Source of the DNA: JBBQVS01 sp964657325
GTDB lineage: Bacteria > Chloroflexota > Ktedonobacteria > Ktedonobacterales > Ktedonobacteraceae
DNA: 64,000 nucleotides
NCBI GenBank assembly: GCA_964657325.1
Contig: CAZZVE010000009.1
Span: 5,465-69,464 of the forward strand
Reading direction: 5' to 3'
The notes beneath the pieces are model-generated. The model saw only the letters and a list, made by a program, of their open reading frames with translations, did no database searches and was not told where the DNA came from. The position numbers and the translations under genes were made by a program. Numbering within the stretch: position 1 is the first letter of the stretch; each line of letters begins with the position of its first letter. Shown here piece by piece: positions 15,721 to 24,206 of this stretch.

Positions 15721-16959
15721 GTGACCATCGAAACTGTCATGCAGAGATGTGACATCCTTGGAACGTACAGTGAGGAACCAAATCGCCTCACACGTTCATT
15801 CGCGTCACCAGCGATGCATAAAGTCAATCAGCTTGTTGGAGAATGGATGAGCGAGGCTGGTATGAGCGTTCAGCAGGACGCTGTGGGCAATGTGATAGGA
15901 CGCTACGAGGGAAGTTCTCCTACTGCTAAGACGTTGCTTCTGGGTTCACATCTCGATACCGTGCGCGACGCCGGCAAGTATGATGGACCGCTCGGTGTCA
16001 TGGTTGCACTTGCTTGCGTTGAACGTTTACATGCTCGCAAGGAACGCCTCCCATTTGCCATAGAGGTACTCGGTTTTGCCGATGAGGAAGGCTTACGCTA
16101 TCATAGTGCCTATATTGGAAGCAAGGCTATGACAGGGACGTTCGACCTTGATGCACTTTCTCTAACCGACGCCGATGGTATTCCCATGCGGCAAGCGATT
16201 CAAGTATTTGGAGGCAACCCTGATCCTGTCGTGCTACGTACTGCTCGCTGGCAACGTGATGAACTCCTGGCCTATTGTGAAGTTCATATCGAGCAGGGAC
16301 CAGTGCTTGAAACTCGCCATCTTCCTGTCTGCGTCGTTTCAGCTATTGCAGGTCAGAAGCGCATTGCTGTACGTTTTACAGGCGAAGCGGGACATGCGGG
16401 TACTGTTCCAATGACGCTTAGGCATGATGCGCTCTGTGTTGCCGCCGAATTTATACTGACCGTCGAAGCACTCGCACATGATCTCCCACGACTCGTTGCT
16501 ACCGTTGGACAAGTCAACGTGCAACCAGGGGCGAGTAATGTTATACCAGGAGAGGTGACGTTAAGTCTGGATGTACGCCATCGGGATGATAGTGTATGCG
16601 AGAAGGCATGTCGCCATTTGAAGAAACAAGCGCGTCAGATTAGTCGAATGCGGCATGTCTCATCCGATTGGCAGCTTTTGCAGGAACATCCCTCTGTCCC
16701 CTGTTCGACACGAGTAACCAAGATTTTGGCTCAATCTATTAGAGAGCTAAACTATCCAGCACTTTCTATTGCGAGTGGAGCCGGACATGATGCTGTGACG
16801 TTAAGCACCCTCACTGATGTGGGTATGTTGTTTGTGCGCTGTCGTGGCGGCGTTAGCCATAACCCAGCAGAGTCGGTGACGACAGAAGATGTAGAAGTAG
16901 CGATTGCGGTGGTAGAGCGTTTTCTGATGCTACTAGCACAGGAGGAAATGAGCGCATGA
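15721..16959 (+). CDS. Allantoate amidohydrolase-type M20 metallohydrolase
   Basis: A 412-residue Zn/Mn-dependent enzyme of the M20 group that includes allantoate amidohydrolase (AllC), ureidoglycolate amidohydrolase and N-carbamoyl-amino-acid hydrolase. Metal-site motifs are GSHLDTVRDAGKYDG (first His and bridging Asp), ADEEGLRYHS (Glu pair) and HIEQGPVLE, with a late GAGHDAVTLS histidine. It starts at GTG 15721 and overlaps the allantoinase gene by ATGA. Placed directly before allantoinase it most likely acts on allantoate, releasing ammonia and CO2 to give ureidoglycine. The other two activities remain possible, so no symbol is given. Confidence 0.88.
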   Translation: MTIETVMQRCDILGTYSEEPNRLTRSFASPAMHKVNQLVGEWMSEAGMSVQQDAVGNVIGRYEGSSPTAKTLLLGSHLDTVRDAGKYDGPLGVMVALACVERLHARKERLPFAIEVLGFADEEGLRYHSAYIGSKAMTGTFDLDALSLTDADGIPMRQAIQVFGGNPDPVVLRTARWQRDELLAYCEVHIEQGPVLETRHLPVCVVSAIAGQKRIAVRFTGEAGHAGTVPMTLRHDALCVAAEFILTVEALAHDLPRLVATVGQVNVQPGASNVIPGEVTLSLDVRHRDDSVCEKACRHLKKQARQISRMRHVSSDWQLLQEHPSVPCSTRVTKILAQSIRELNYPALSIASGAGHDAVTLSTLTDVGMLFVRCRGGVSHNPAESVTTEDVEVAIAVVERFLMLLAQEEMSA

Positions 16960-18314
16960 GTTCTTATGATCTAATTGTGCGTCATGGAATCGTCGTCACT
17001 TCCACTGAGGTGAGGCAAGCCGACATTGCTGTCGCCGATGGTCGTATCGTTGCGCTTGATCCTGATCTTACAGGCTCAGGCAAAGAAGAGATTGACGCAA
17101 GCGGTTTACATATTTTCCCTGGCGTCATTGATGCACACGTTCATTTTAACGAGCCGGGGCGTACTTCCTGGGAGGGCTTTGCCACTGGCACAAAAGCACT
17201 TGCCGCCGGTGGAACCACTTCATATTTTGATATGCCGCTCAATGCCCATCCACCAACACTTGACGCGCCAAGTTTTGATATGAAACTCGCAGCCGCGCGA
17301 GCTTCATCTCTGGTTGACTTTGCCTTGTGGGGAGGGTTAGTACCAGGAAATGTTTCAAACATGGAAGAGTTAGCCGAACGGGGCGTGATTGGCTTCAAAG
17401 CCTTTATGAGTAATAGTGGCATCGACGACTTTTTAGCCATTGACGACCTGACGCTCTATGAAGGCATGGCACAAGCAGCCAAATTGGGAAGGCTTGTTGC
17501 CGTCCACGCCGAAAACGACTCCATCACAAGCAACCTTGCTCGTAGGGCTATCGAACAGGGAAGAACTGGGAAACGTGACTATCTCGCCTCTCGTCCAGTT
17601 ATCGCAGAGTTAGAGGCGATAGGACGCGCCATTCTCATGGCAAGCGAGACAGGCTGTTCTCTACACATCGTCCATGTGAGCACAGGTCGTGGCGTTCGTC
17701 TGGTCACTGATGCGCGAGCGCGAGGAGTAAACGTAAGTTGTGAGACATGTCCTCATTATCTCGTTCTCACTGAAGATGATGTAGTAGCGTTGGGTGCTGT
17801 TGCGAAGTGTGCACCACCTCTGCGTTCAGAGGCAGAACGCGAGGAGCTATGGCAGCAAGTGTTGACAGGAAACGTCCCGATGATTGCATCTGACCATTCA
17901 CCAGCACCTGCCGACATGAAAACGGATAGCAACTTTTTCCGTGTCTGGGGTGGAATATCAGGTTGCCAGTCTCTCTTGTCACTCCTCCTAACAGATGGCT
18001 ATAAGCAACGCACTCTCGCCTTGACCGCGATTGCCTCTTTAACGGCAGAGTATGTTGCGCACCGTTTTGGCCTATTTCCTCACAAGGGGCGTCTCGCTTT
18101 AGACGTAGATGCCGATATGGTCCTGGTAGACCTGCGAGAGAGCTACGAGTTACGAGCAACCGATCTGTTCTACCGCCATCAGCAGAGTCCCTATATAGGT
18201 AAATCGTTGCGCGGGCGCATTGTATCTACACTCGTGCGCGGCCAAACGATTTTTCATGAGGGAACCTTTGCCTCCGCACCTATTGGACAGTTGCTACGAC
18301 CCGCTATACTATAA
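16956..18314 (+). CDS. allB: Allantoinase
   Basis: A 452-residue cyclic amidohydrolase that opens allantoin to allantoate. The binuclear metal site shows in PGVIDAHVHFNEPGRTSWEG, the carbamylated-Lys segment GVIGFKAFMSN, the HAEND histidine, HIVHVSTGRG and ASDHSPAP. The early EPGRTSWEGF block favours allantoinase over dihydropyrimidinase or dihydroorotase. Start ATG 16956 overlaps the upstream stop by four bases, so the two are translationally coupled. A 55-base gap precedes the molybdenum hydroxylase genes. Confidence 0.92.
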   Translation: MSSYDLIVRHGIVVTSTEVRQADIAVADGRIVALDPDLTGSGKEEIDASGLHIFPGVIDAHVHFNEPGRTSWEGFATGTKALAAGGTTSYFDMPLNAHPPTLDAPSFDMKLAAARASSLVDFALWGGLVPGNVSNMEELAERGVIGFKAFMSNSGIDDFLAIDDLTLYEGMAQAAKLGRLVAVHAENDSITSNLARRAIEQGRTGKRDYLASRPVIAELEAIGRAILMASETGCSLHIVHVSTGRGVRLVTDARARGVNVSCETCPHYLVLTEDDVVALGAVAKCAPPLRSEAEREELWQQVLTGNVPMIASDHSPAPADMKTDSNFFRVWGGISGCQSLLSLLLTDGYKQRTLALTAIASLTAEYVAHRFGLFPHKGRLALDVDADMVLVDLRESYELRATDLFYRHQQSPYIGKSLRGRIVSTLVRGQTIFHEGTFASAPIGQLLRPAIL

Positions 18315-18369
18315 ATCACGCATACAAATTCCTTGCACACGTCGCAGGATACTTAGAAGGTAGATATTT

Positions 18370-19761
18370 ATGTGGCAAACATATTTGCGCCCAACAAGTC
18401 TTGAAGAGACATTGGAACTTCTCTCTCAGTTCGCGGGACAAGCCCGTCTGATTGCAGGTGGAACTGATGTCCTCGTCGAGTTACAACGTGGTGTCAAACC
18501 AACTACAACACTCATTGATATTACGGCACTGCATGATTTAAAGTCTATTCACATCGAAGGAGACTATATCTCGCTCGGTGCTCTCACTACTCATAATGAT
18601 ATCGTAGCCTCTGCTGACTGTGTACGGTACGCTCTACCATTAGCACAAGCGTGTTGGGAAGTGGGCGCACCTCAAATTCGCACTCGCGCGACGATAGCAG
18701 GCAATCTTGTTACAGCTTCACCAGCGAACGATACTATTAGTCCACTCATGGCATTGGGCGCGGAAGTGGTTCTTGTTAGCACCACAGGAAAGCGCGTTGT
18801 CTCGTTACACGACTTTTATCCTGGCTTTCGTCGTACCGCACTTAGACCAGATGAACTACTGTACGCAATTCGTATTCCTCTGATGAAGCCTGAGCAGCGA
18901 GGTCTCTTTCTCAAACTAGGATTACGTCGCGCACAGGCTATTTCAGTTCTCAATATCGCATTTGTACTCACCTTTTCTGGTGAATATGTGAGTACAGCAT
19001 CCATTGCTCTCGGCTGTCTAGCACCAACCATCGTGCATGCTTCTACGGTTGAGGCGTTCCTACAAGGCAAACGCCTTGATAGTGCGGTGTGTGCAGAAGC
19101 TGGACGACTCGCCAATGAAGATGTCAACCCCATCGACGACATTCGTGGCTCAGGAGTCTACCGACGCGAAACACTAGCCAATCTGGTGACGCTTGGATTA
19201 CAACGCATCGCTGCAAACACACAAGCTGAGGAATGGGTAACGCAACCAGTGCTTCTCGACACGAGTGAACATGAAGCTATGCCCGCTCCTTTTGATAACA
19301 TTATTGACACAACTATCAACGGTCGCTCCTATCAGCTAGTGAATGCACAGCATAAAACACTACTCAATGCAGTTCGTGAAAATGTTGAGTTAACCGGAAC
19401 AAAAGAGGGTTGCGCTGAAGGTGAATGTGGAGCATGCACAGTCTGGTTAAACGGACAAGCGGTTATGTCTTGTCTCGTCCCTGCACCACAGGCTCATCAC
19501 GGCACAATTACCACTATCGAAGGACTGGCGAACGGCGACGAACTTCATCCCCTGCAACAAGCGTTCATTGATTCAGCGGCGGTGCAGTGTGGCTACTGCA
19601 TTCCTGGTATGCTGATGGCGGGTGCGAAGCTGCTACAAGAGTGTCCACATCCCGATATGGATCAGATACAAATAGCACTTAGCGGCAATATTTGCCGTTG
19701 CACAGGGTACCGCAAAATTCTTGACGCAGTTTCACGCGTGAGCGTAGGAGATAAAGTATGA
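18370..19761 (+). CDS. Xanthine dehydrogenase-type FAD + [2Fe-2S] fused subunit
   Basis: A 463-residue fusion. Residues about 1-285 are the FAD domain (ARLIAGGTDVLVELQ; TRATIAGNLVTASPAND). Residues about 310-460 are the iron-sulfur subunit. Its first cluster uses Cys348, Cys353 and Cys356 (GCAEGECGAC) plus a later Cys; the second uses Cys407, Cys410, Cys442 and Cys444 (CGYC, CRC). In eukaryotic and XdhA-type enzymes the Fe-S part comes first, so this order is reversed. Electrons pass from the molybdenum subunit through the clusters to FAD. It overlaps the next gene by ATGA. Confidence 0.9.
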   Translation: MWQTYLRPTSLEETLELLSQFAGQARLIAGGTDVLVELQRGVKPTTTLIDITALHDLKSIHIEGDYISLGALTTHNDIVASADCVRYALPLAQACWEVGAPQIRTRATIAGNLVTASPANDTISPLMALGAEVVLVSTTGKRVVSLHDFYPGFRRTALRPDELLYAIRIPLMKPEQRGLFLKLGLRRAQAISVLNIAFVLTFSGEYVSTASIALGCLAPTIVHASTVEAFLQGKRLDSAVCAEAGRLANEDVNPIDDIRGSGVYRRETLANLVTLGLQRIAANTQAEEWVTQPVLLDTSEHEAMPAPFDNIIDTTINGRSYQLVNAQHKTLLNAVRENVELTGTKEGCAEGECGACTVWLNGQAVMSCLVPAPQAHHGTITTIEGLANGDELHPLQQAFIDSAAVQCGYCIPGMLMAGAKLLQECPHPDMDQIQIALSGNICRCTGYRKILDAVSRVSVGDKV

Positions 19762-21959
19762 CATCGCTTATCGGCTCATCTCTACCACGACCAGATGCAC
19801 GAGGCAAAGTGACTGGCGCGACTTCCTATCCAGCAGACTTGGTACGTCCTGGTATGCTGCATATCCAGGTAGTCTTTGCACATCATCCACACGCTCGTAT
19901 TCATTCCATTGATAGCGATGCCGCACTACATCATCCAGGAGTAGTTGCAGTCCTGACAGCAGCAGATGTACCCTACAATGCGTTTGGCCTGATTGATGCG
20001 GACCAACCTGTCCTGTGTTCAGATGTTGTGCGCTTTACAGGCGATAAGGTTGCACTCGTTGTGGCTGAGACGAAAGAGGCAGCCATAGCAGGTGCGAAAC
20101 TGGTAACAGTGGATTATGAAAATCTTCCTGCCGTAACCGATGCACGCGCGGCACTCTCTCCCGATGCCCCGTTAGTTCATACACATTTGAAGAGCAACCA
20201 GTTATTACATGTACCTATACACAAGGGCGACGTTACGCGTGCGTTTACTGAGGCCGACGTCGTACTCGATGAAGAGTTCACAACCTCTTGGCAAGAGCAT
20301 GCCTTTCTACAACCAGAAGCGGGAATCGCGTATATAGATGAACAAAAACGCGTGATTCTCGAAACGGCGGGCCAATGGCTACATGAAGACCGTCGTCAAA
20401 TTGCCCGGATGCTACGACTGCCAGAAGAGCAGGTTGTTGTTCGCTATGCTGCCATAGGGGGTGCTTTTGGCGGACGAGAAGACCTCTCCATGCAGCATGT
20501 CCTGGCATTGGCAGCATGGAAGTTGCAACGGCCTTGCGCGCTCGTATGGAGTCGTGAGGAGTCGATGATTGCTCACCACAAACGGCATCCAGCGAATATT
20601 CGTTGCCGTTGGAGTGCGCTGAAAGATGGTCGCATCACAGGAATGCAGGCCGAGATAATACTCGACGGCGGAGCCTATGCCTCGACGAGCATAGAAGTCC
20701 TTAAAGCTGCCTCGCTCTTTACAAGTGGCTGTTACGAGATTCCGAATATTGCTATTGACGGGTACGTCGCGTATACAAACAATATTCCAGCGGGCGCGTT
20801 TCGTGGTTTCGGTGCACCACAAGCGCAATTTGCCAGCGAAGTGATGGTAACGCGTCTTGCGCAAGCAGTGGGCATGGACCCCGTAGAGATGCGACGACGC
20901 AATATCTATCGTGAAGGCAGCATCGAACCTACACAACAAACACTGCCATCAGGAGTAAGTGCATTGCCTGTGCTAGAGCGTTGCGTCGAAGAGGCACAAA
21001 AGCGGATGAACCATACAACTCAGGAACAGTACCAGACTGTAGCACCCCACCTACGTCGAGGCATAGGCATTACTTGTGGGATAAAGAATGTTGGCTACTC
21101 TTTTGGCTACCCGGAGCAGGCTACAGCAACGGTGGAACTCTTTGGTAAGGCTGACCTGGAACGCGCTGTCGTGCGCGTAGGCGCGGCGGATGTGGGACAG
21201 GGAACGCATCTGATCCTGCGTCAGATTGCCGCTGAAACGCTAAATCTAACTATTGATCAGGTGACGATGATCTGTAATGACAGTAGCGAAGCTCCGAACG
21301 CGGGTAGTGCCTCAGCTTCACGCATGACGCTAATGGGAGGCAGAGCAGTCCAGGAAGCAGCAGCAGAGGCGAAAGAGAAATGGGGTTTTACAGACGATCA
21401 GCATATCACAGTGACGAAACAGTATCGTCCACCTACTACTACAGTGCTAGACTCTCGTACAGGTGCGGGTAGACCAAACTACTGCTACGGGTATGCGGCA
21501 CAAGCGGTCGAGGTCGAAGTGAACACATTAACCGGACAGGTCCAGGTAATAAAAATCATTAGCGTCCATGATGTAGGGCAGGCAATCAACCGTCAGCAGG
21601 TGGAGGGGCAAATCGAAGGTGCGTTAGCTCAAGCACTTGGTTACGCACTACTAGAAAATTTTCAGGTGCGTGATGGACGCGTCTTGACACCTTACTTTAG
21701 CACATATCTGCTACCAACTATCCGAGATATGCCCACAGAAATTGTTCCAGTGATATTAGAGTTAGCTGATCCCAATGGTCCGTTTGGTGCGCGTGGCATG
21801 GCTGAGATGCCATTGGTTCCTTTTGCAGGTGCTGTCGCCGCTGCGATACATGATGCAACAGGCGTATGGCTCACTCAACAGCCGATGACTCCAGAGCGAG
21901 TCCTAGCCGCTCTCACTGCACATTCCACTTCTATTTTGAAACTCGTAGAGGAAGGATAA
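19758..21959 (+). CDS. Xanthine dehydrogenase-type molybdenum subunit
   Basis: A 733-residue molybdopterin-binding subunit of the xanthine oxidase family. Motifs include an early VTGATSYPADL segment, AIGGAFGGRED (substrate and cofactor loop), GAFRGFGAPQ, and the cofactor loop near DVGQGTHLILRQIA. The catalytic glutamate is probably Glu683 in GARGMAEMPL. Genomic context (urate oxidase, allantoinase, 8-oxoguanine deaminase) supports oxidation of hypoxanthine or xanthine to urate. Sequence alone does not exclude another N-heterocycle. No XdhC-type cofactor-insertion gene is present nearby. Confidence 0.9.
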   Translation: MTSLIGSSLPRPDARGKVTGATSYPADLVRPGMLHIQVVFAHHPHARIHSIDSDAALHHPGVVAVLTAADVPYNAFGLIDADQPVLCSDVVRFTGDKVALVVAETKEAAIAGAKLVTVDYENLPAVTDARAALSPDAPLVHTHLKSNQLLHVPIHKGDVTRAFTEADVVLDEEFTTSWQEHAFLQPEAGIAYIDEQKRVILETAGQWLHEDRRQIARMLRLPEEQVVVRYAAIGGAFGGREDLSMQHVLALAAWKLQRPCALVWSREESMIAHHKRHPANIRCRWSALKDGRITGMQAEIILDGGAYASTSIEVLKAASLFTSGCYEIPNIAIDGYVAYTNNIPAGAFRGFGAPQAQFASEVMVTRLAQAVGMDPVEMRRRNIYREGSIEPTQQTLPSGVSALPVLERCVEEAQKRMNHTTQEQYQTVAPHLRRGIGITCGIKNVGYSFGYPEQATATVELFGKADLERAVVRVGAADVGQGTHLILRQIAAETLNLTIDQVTMICNDSSEAPNAGSASASRMTLMGGRAVQEAAAEAKEKWGFTDDQHITVTKQYRPPTTTVLDSRTGAGRPNYCYGYAAQAVEVEVNTLTGQVQVIKIISVHDVGQAINRQQVEGQIEGALAQALGYALLENFQVRDGRVLTPYFSTYLLPTIRDMPTEIVPVILELADPNGPFGARGMAEMPLVPFAGAVAAAIHDATGVWLTQQPMTPERVLAALTAHSTSILKLVEEG

Positions 21960-21965
21960 ATTTAT

Positions 21966-22385
21966 ATGAATATGTTACGCATTACCGTCAACGCTTTGGA
22001 ATTTACAGCACGATTAGAAGAGGAAGATGCACCTCAAACATGTGCTGCATTCACAAAGCTCCTGCCATTTCGCAACAAAATCATTCATGCGCGATGGAGT
22101 GGAGAGGCTGCCTGGATTCCTCTTGGCGATTTTCAGGTAGGAGTGAACTATGAGAACCACACCAGTTACCCAAGTCCAGGTCAAATCTTGCTCTATCCGG
22201 GAGGATTCAGCGAGACAGAAATTCTTTTTCCCTACGGTGGAACACGTTTCGCTAGCAAGCTTGGACAGCTAGCAGGCAATCATTTCTTGACGATTGTGTC
22301 GGGCAATGAGCACTTGCGAGAACTAGGGCGCATGGTTCTTTGGGAGGGCGCGCAGGATATTTTGTTTGAAAAAGTCGAGATGTAA
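21966..22385 (+). CDS. DUF3830 (cyclophilin-like) protein
   Basis: A 139-residue protein resembling the DUF3830 family, a cyclophilin-like beta-barrel group. Visible features are APQTCAAFTKLLPFRNKIIHARWSGEA and the late YPGGFSETEILFPYGG segment. It begins 6 bases after the molybdenum-subunit stop, behind GAGGAAGG, so it belongs to the same operon. Such proteins occur next to hydantoinase and purine or pyrimidine breakdown genes, but no reaction is established. A 30-bp inverted repeat follows it. Confidence 0.75.
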   Translation: MNMLRITVNALEFTARLEEEDAPQTCAAFTKLLPFRNKIIHARWSGEAAWIPLGDFQVGVNYENHTSYPSPGQILLYPGGFSETEILFPYGGTRFASKLGQLAGNHFLTIVSGNEHLRELGRMVLWEGAQDILFEKVEM

Positions 22386-22417
22386 AGTTGGGGGGCATGA
22401 CAGGGGCAGGGGACTAA

Positions 22418-22505
22418 GGCACCCGCAAGGGGATGCCCCTCCCATACAACGATGGTACCTGGGAAGCGCGTTTGTGTATGGGAGGGGCATCCCCTTGCGG
22501 GTGCC
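22418..22505. repeat. Intergenic inverted repeat, perfect 30-bp arms
   Basis: Arms at 22418-22447 and 22476-22505 are perfectly complementary around a 28-base loop. The arm starts GGCACCCGCAAGGGGATGCC. It lies between the DUF3830 and deaminase genes on the same strand. There is no T-run, so it is not a classic terminator. The perfect match over 30 bp suggests recent arrival or strong maintenance. Confidence 0.9.
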
Positions 22506-22604
22506 CGGCCTCACCAGAAATATCTTTTTTGTGCTTACGTTAACGCTTAAGGGCAAGTCCTGTCGTGTCCTCTTCCAAAGAGCTTAGAGTTTTAAGGAGA
22601 CCAC

Positions 22605-23969
22605 ATGACATCGCTACTTATTCAACATGCAGAACTGCTTGTATCAATGGATGATGACGACCACAGTTGGCAAGATGGTGCTATCTATGTCGAGAACAAT
22701 ATAATTCGGCAGATTGGACTCACGGATCAACTTCCGCAGACCGCAGACCAGGTGATAGACGCGCGAAACATGCTCATTCTGCCGGGGCTGGTGAATACCC
22801 ATCACCACTTTTATCAGACGTTGACTCGCAATCTTCCCGCGTCTCAGGATGCGAATTTGTTTCACTGGTTGCGCACTCACTATCCAATTTGGGCTGGTCT
22901 CACTCCTGAGGCAATATACATCAGTACGAAGATAGCTCTTGCCGAGTTGATGCTGTCTGGCTGTACAACCTCAAGCGATCATTGTTACATCTGGCCTCAT
23001 GGTGCTCGTCTTGACGATCAGATTCAAGCAGCAACTGAGATGAACTTTCGTTTTCATGCCGCTCGCGGTTCTATGTCGGTTGGCGAAACGCAAGGGGGTC
23101 TGCCACCAGATTCAGTGGTAGAGGACGAAGACGCGATACTCCGTGACTCACAGAGAGTAATCGAGCAGTATCATGATGCAAGTCGCTATGCCATGTTGCG
23201 CATAGTGCTTGCGCCTTGTTCGCCTTTTTCTGTCTCGCCGCAGTTGATGCGGCAAAGTGTGGAATTAGCGCGCGCCTGTGGTGTGCATTCACATACACAT
23301 CTGGCTGAAACACTGGATGAGGCGGCATATTGCGCTGAGACCTTTGGTCGTTCACCTGTAGAACTAGCAGAAGACTTGGGATGGGTAGGGCCAGATGTGT
23401 GGCACGCACACATGGTGCATCCTGGGGCGGCAGAAATAACTCGTTTAGGACAGACAAGTACAGGGATTGCTCATTGTCCTAGTTCAAATATGCGGCTCGC
23501 ATCTGGTATCGCACCAGTTCGGCAGTTGCAGCAAGCAGGTGTACGCGTTGGGCTTGGCGTAGATGGTTCAGCCTCGAATGATGGTTCGCATATGCTAGCA
23601 GAAGTTCGTCAGGCTCTACTCTTACAGCGAGTAATGGGTAATCCAGCAGCGATGAGTAGCAAAGAGGCATTGAGACTGGCAACACGCGGTGGTGCGGCTG
23701 TGCTAGGGCGTGACGATATTGGCTACCTCGCCCCCGGCATGGCAGCTGATTTCATCGGCTACCGTCTGGATACCCTCGCCCTTGCAGGTGGTGCAATTCA
23801 CGATCCATTAGCTTCGCTCGTGTTTTGTCATCCACCAGAGGTTGATCTGAACGTAATCAATGGAAAAGTATGTGTCCTGGACTCTGTACTACTGAATGTC
23901 GATCTACCTTCACTCATCAAACGGCATAATGCCATTGCATATGCACTGGTGCGTGGAGAGCTTGAGTAG
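22605..23969 (+). CDS. 8-oxoguanine deaminase-type amidohydrolase
   Basis: A 454-residue amidohydrolase of the chlorohydrolase/8-oxoguanine deaminase group. Metal motifs are NTHHHFYQTLTRN, HSHTHLAET, and HCPSSNMRLASG; the catalytic Asp is in GLGVDGSASNDGS. The SSDHCYIWPHG loop and the SMSVGETQGGLPPD block match 8-oxoguanine deaminases, which form urate directly. It would feed oxidised guanine into the neighbouring urate pathway. Hydroxyatrazine hydrolases are close relatives and an alternative. Start ATG 22605 follows AAGGAGA. It is separated from the upstream operon by 219 bases that contain the 30-bp palindrome. Confidence 0.87.
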   Translation: MTSLLIQHAELLVSMDDDDHSWQDGAIYVENNIIRQIGLTDQLPQTADQVIDARNMLILPGLVNTHHHFYQTLTRNLPASQDANLFHWLRTHYPIWAGLTPEAIYISTKIALAELMLSGCTTSSDHCYIWPHGARLDDQIQAATEMNFRFHAARGSMSVGETQGGLPPDSVVEDEDAILRDSQRVIEQYHDASRYAMLRIVLAPCSPFSVSPQLMRQSVELARACGVHSHTHLAETLDEAAYCAETFGRSPVELAEDLGWVGPDVWHAHMVHPGAAEITRLGQTSTGIAHCPSSNMRLASGIAPVRQLQQAGVRVGLGVDGSASNDGSHMLAEVRQALLLQRVMGNPAAMSSKEALRLATRGGAAVLGRDDIGYLAPGMAADFIGYRLDTLALAGGAIHDPLASLVFCHPPEVDLNVINGKVCVLDSVLLNVDLPSLIKRHNAIAYALVRGELE

Positions 23970-24018
23970 AACACAGATATCCTGAAAATTTTTGACAATC
24001 AAATACGGCAATATAAAA

Positions 24019-24149
24019 CGGTAGGGGCAGCAATTCATTGCGCCCAAAGATGGGCTAGGAGGGGCTCGCGTCGAGAAGGAGATTCTTCACTGACACGTTA
24101 CCCCTCGACCACCCCCATCTTTGGGCGCAATGAATTGCTGCCCCTACCG
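24019..24149. repeat. Intergenic inverted repeat, perfect 36-bp arms
   Basis: Arms at 24019-24054 and 24114-24149 match perfectly around a loop of 59 bases. The arm begins CGGTAGGGGCAGCAATTCAT. It lies between the convergent deaminase and gentisate dioxygenase genes, in a gap of 237 bases. The GTAGGGGC start and the CAATT-ATTGCG core are shared with the palindrome at 4942, so these two belong to one family. Confidence 0.9.
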
Positions 24150-24206
24150 CCACTCCCTGATCCAGTTTTCAAAGTTCATTAGGAACCGATATAACGGATG
24201 TACGAT

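Noticed and set aside
22418..22505. 30-bp palindrome as an intrinsic terminator
   Set aside because: No T-run follows the stem on either strand and the loop is 28 bases, unlike a standard terminator.
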